A DNA stretch of 64,000 nucleotides. Origin: Myxococcales bacterium. Lineage in GTDB: Bacteria; Myxococcota_C; UBA6777. The notes under the pieces were generated by a model. That model was not told the DNA's origin. It searched no databases and saw only the letters and a program-made list of their open reading frames with translations. Numbering within the stretch: position 1 is the stretch's first letter; every line of letters starts with the position of its first letter. Shown piece by piece: positions 62,472 through 64,000 of this stretch. The translations under genes and the position numbers were made by a program. The DNA lies in the NCBI GenBank assembly GCA_020632975.1, contig JACKEL010000009.1, forward strand, positions 62,001 through 126,000, read 5' to 3'.

Positions 62472-64000
62472 ATGGACGAGCTTGTCAAACATATCGCCGA
62501 AGGTATCCCCGCAGCCCTCCCCACAGAGCCTGCTTGGGATGATGAAATCAGCCACGCCCCCGCGCACAGCCCCAAACTCAACCAAGAAGAACGAAAGCTC
62601 GCGGTGGCCAATGCCCTGCGCTACTTCCCTTCCGCTTGGCATGAAGCACTGGCAGAAGAACTCGCGAAAGAACTCCAAGCTGAGGGACGCATCTACGCCC
62701 GCCGCTTTCGCCCCACGCAGTACCCGATGAAAGCGCACTCTTTGGAGCATTATCCAGCACGTTGCCCCCAAGCTGCGGCCTTGATGATGATGATCCAAAA
62801 CAACCTCGATCCTGCTGTGGCACAACACCCCCATGAACTCGTGACCTACGGTGGAAATGGCTCGGTTTTCCAAAACTGGGCACAGTATCGCCTCACCATG
62901 CAATACCTGTCGCAGATGACCGAAGAGCAAACGCTTGTGCTCTATTCAGGCCATCCGATGGGGCTTTTCCCCTCGCATCCTGATGCACCTCGCTTGGTCA
63001 TCACCAACGGAATGGTGATCCCACACTTCAGCGACATCGATGAATACGAACGTTTGTCCGCACTGGGTGTCACGATGTACGGTCAGATGACTGCTGGAAG
63101 CTTTATGTACATCGGGCCTCAGGGCATCGTGCACGGCACCACGATCACCCTACTCAATGCAGGTCGCCTTTACCTCGGCCTACAAAAAGAAGAAGACCTG
63201 CGAGGAAAACTCTTTGTTTCTTCTGGACTTGGAGGAATGAGTGGTGCTCAAGCCAAGGCTGCCGTGATCGCTGGGGCCATTGGTGTGATCGCAGAAGTCA
63301 ACCCACACGCTGTCGCCAAACGCCACGAACAAGGTTGGGTCCAAGAGGTTTCGACGGATCTTGATCACATCTTGCGACGCATCGCAGAAGCACGCGCCGC
63401 TCGGGAACCGCTATCACTGGCTTATCAAGGCAACATCGTGGATCTGCTCGAAAAGTTCGATCAAGAGGACGTCCACGTCGATCTCGGATCAGATCAAACC
63501 TCTCTACACAACCCTTATGCAGGCGGTTATTACCCTGCGGGCCTCAGCTTGGAAGACGCCAACCGCATGATGAAAGAGGATCAAGACGCTTTTCGCGAAG
63601 CTGTCCACGCCTCGTTGCGACGGCACTTTGCAGTGATCCAACGCCTCACAGCCAAAGGCATGTACTTTTGGGACTATGGCAACGCCTTTTTGGTGCAAGC
63701 ACAGATCGCAGGTGCAGAAGGCGTTACGCGCGCAGATGGGCGGTTTTCTTACCCATCTTATGTCGAAGACATCATGGGGCCTTCGTACTTTGACTACGGT
63801 TTCGGGCCTTTCCGCTGGATCGCGACGAGCTGTGACCCCCAAGATCTCCGTGTCACGGACCAGATCGCAGCCGAGATCCTTGAAAAACAATTGCAAGTCT
63901 CTCCCCCAGAGATCCAAACCCAGATCAACGATAACCTGCGATGGATCCGCGAAGCGGAAAGTTACAAGCTCGTGGTGGGAAGCCAAGCCCGCATCCTCTA
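62472..64000 (+). CDS. hutU: Urocanate hydratase (cut by window end)
   Basis: At least 509 codons, open at the right edge. Motifs of urocanase: LVTYGGNGSVFQNWAQY, VSSGLGGMSGAQAKA (NAD-binding), GRLYLGLQKEE, and FGPFRWIATSCDP. It converts urocanate to imidazolone propionate, the second step of histidine breakdown, using NAD+ as an electrophile. The ATG has AAAGGA upstream. Other hut genes are not in the window; they may follow. Confidence 0.96.
   Translation, partial: MDELVKHIAEGIPAALPTEPAWDDEISHAPAHSPKLNQEERKLAVANALRYFPSAWHEALAEELAKELQAEGRIYARRFRPTQYPMKAHSLEHYPARCPQAAALMMMIQNNLDPAVAQHPHELVTYGGNGSVFQNWAQYRLTMQYLSQMTEEQTLVLYSGHPMGLFPSHPDAPRLVITNGMVIPHFSDIDEYERLSALGVTMYGQMTAGSFMYIGPQGIVHGTTITLLNAGRLYLGLQKEEDLRGKLFVSSGLGGMSGAQAKAAVIAGAIGVIAEVNPHAVAKRHEQGWVQEVSTDLDHILRRIAEARAAREPLSLAYQGNIVDLLEKFDQEDVHVDLGSDQTSLHNPYAGGYYPAGLSLEDANRMMKEDQDAFREAVHASLRRHFAVIQRLTAKGMYFWDYGNAFLVQAQIAGAEGVTRADGRFSYPSYVEDIMGPSYFDYGFGPFRWIATSCDPQDLRVTDQIAAEILEKQLQVSPPEIQTQINDNLRWIREAESYKLVVGSQARIL

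Overview
The window is 64 kb of chromosomal DNA (roughly 50-55% G+C by eye) from a Gram-negative bacterium. It most resembles Myxococcota or a related deltaproteobacterial lineage. That placement is inferred from the gene mix: many lipoproteins, an AgmX/PglI-type C-terminal domain, lamin-tail-domain lipoproteins, a TIGR03790-type protein, a eukaryotic-type Ser/Thr kinase, PP2C phosphatases, large hybrid histidine kinases and a formylglycine-enzyme-like domain protein. No rRNA, tRNA, prophage or plasmid module was seen. Both edges cut genes: a TIGR03790-type gene on the left and urocanate hydratase on the right.

Layout. 0-5 kb holds a TIGR03790-type protein, a probable double-frameshifted gene, thioredoxin (trxA), a lipoprotein and an HD phosphohydrolase. 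5-8.3 kb holds a secreted protein built of Cys decapeptide repeats, then an IscB-type element (a HEARO/omega RNA followed by an IscB protein that has lost RuvC-I, the bridge helix and RuvC-II), then an AgmX-domain periplasmic protein. 8.3-19 kb holds a PhoD-like phosphatase, a vWA lipoprotein, an orphan rpsR, an FHA-GAF-SpoIIE phosphatase, a triple lamin-tail lipoprotein, mutS2 and a small lipoprotein. 19-29.8 kb holds a His/Tyr/Arg-rich exported protein, a lipoprotein, an AlkD-like glycosylase, an Ala/Gly-rich repeat protein, a TPR protein, YifB/ComM, a divergent RecA-family protein and an Imm5-like protein.

29.9-38.9 kb is a co-oriented phosphorelay cluster: two lone receivers and three hybrid histidine kinases. 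Two of the kinases carry degenerate receiver domains. 39-46.5 kb holds RNase D overlapping a Ser/Thr kinase gene, rimI, an FGE-like fusion protein and a large Cys-rich lipoprotein. 46.9-52.6 kb is an RND efflux operon (TPR-like protein, membrane-fusion protein, permease) in which both pump subunits carry basic, Gly/Lys/Arg-rich insertions. 52.8-64 kb holds a stand-alone E2 acyltransferase domain, miaE, a giant bifunctional penicillin-binding protein with five predicted N-terminal membrane helices, an RRM RNA-binding protein behind a structured leader, an orphan moxR, a PP2C phosphatase and hutU.

The two most interesting signals are the mini-IscB/omega-RNA locus at 6.2-7.25 kb and a dispersed family of hairpins. 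The hairpins occur as arrays just downstream of three unrelated genes (4.64-4.9, 26.14-26.43 and 43.99-44.37 kb). Their arms covary while the six-base loop stays ACRGAG (CTCYGT on the other strand).
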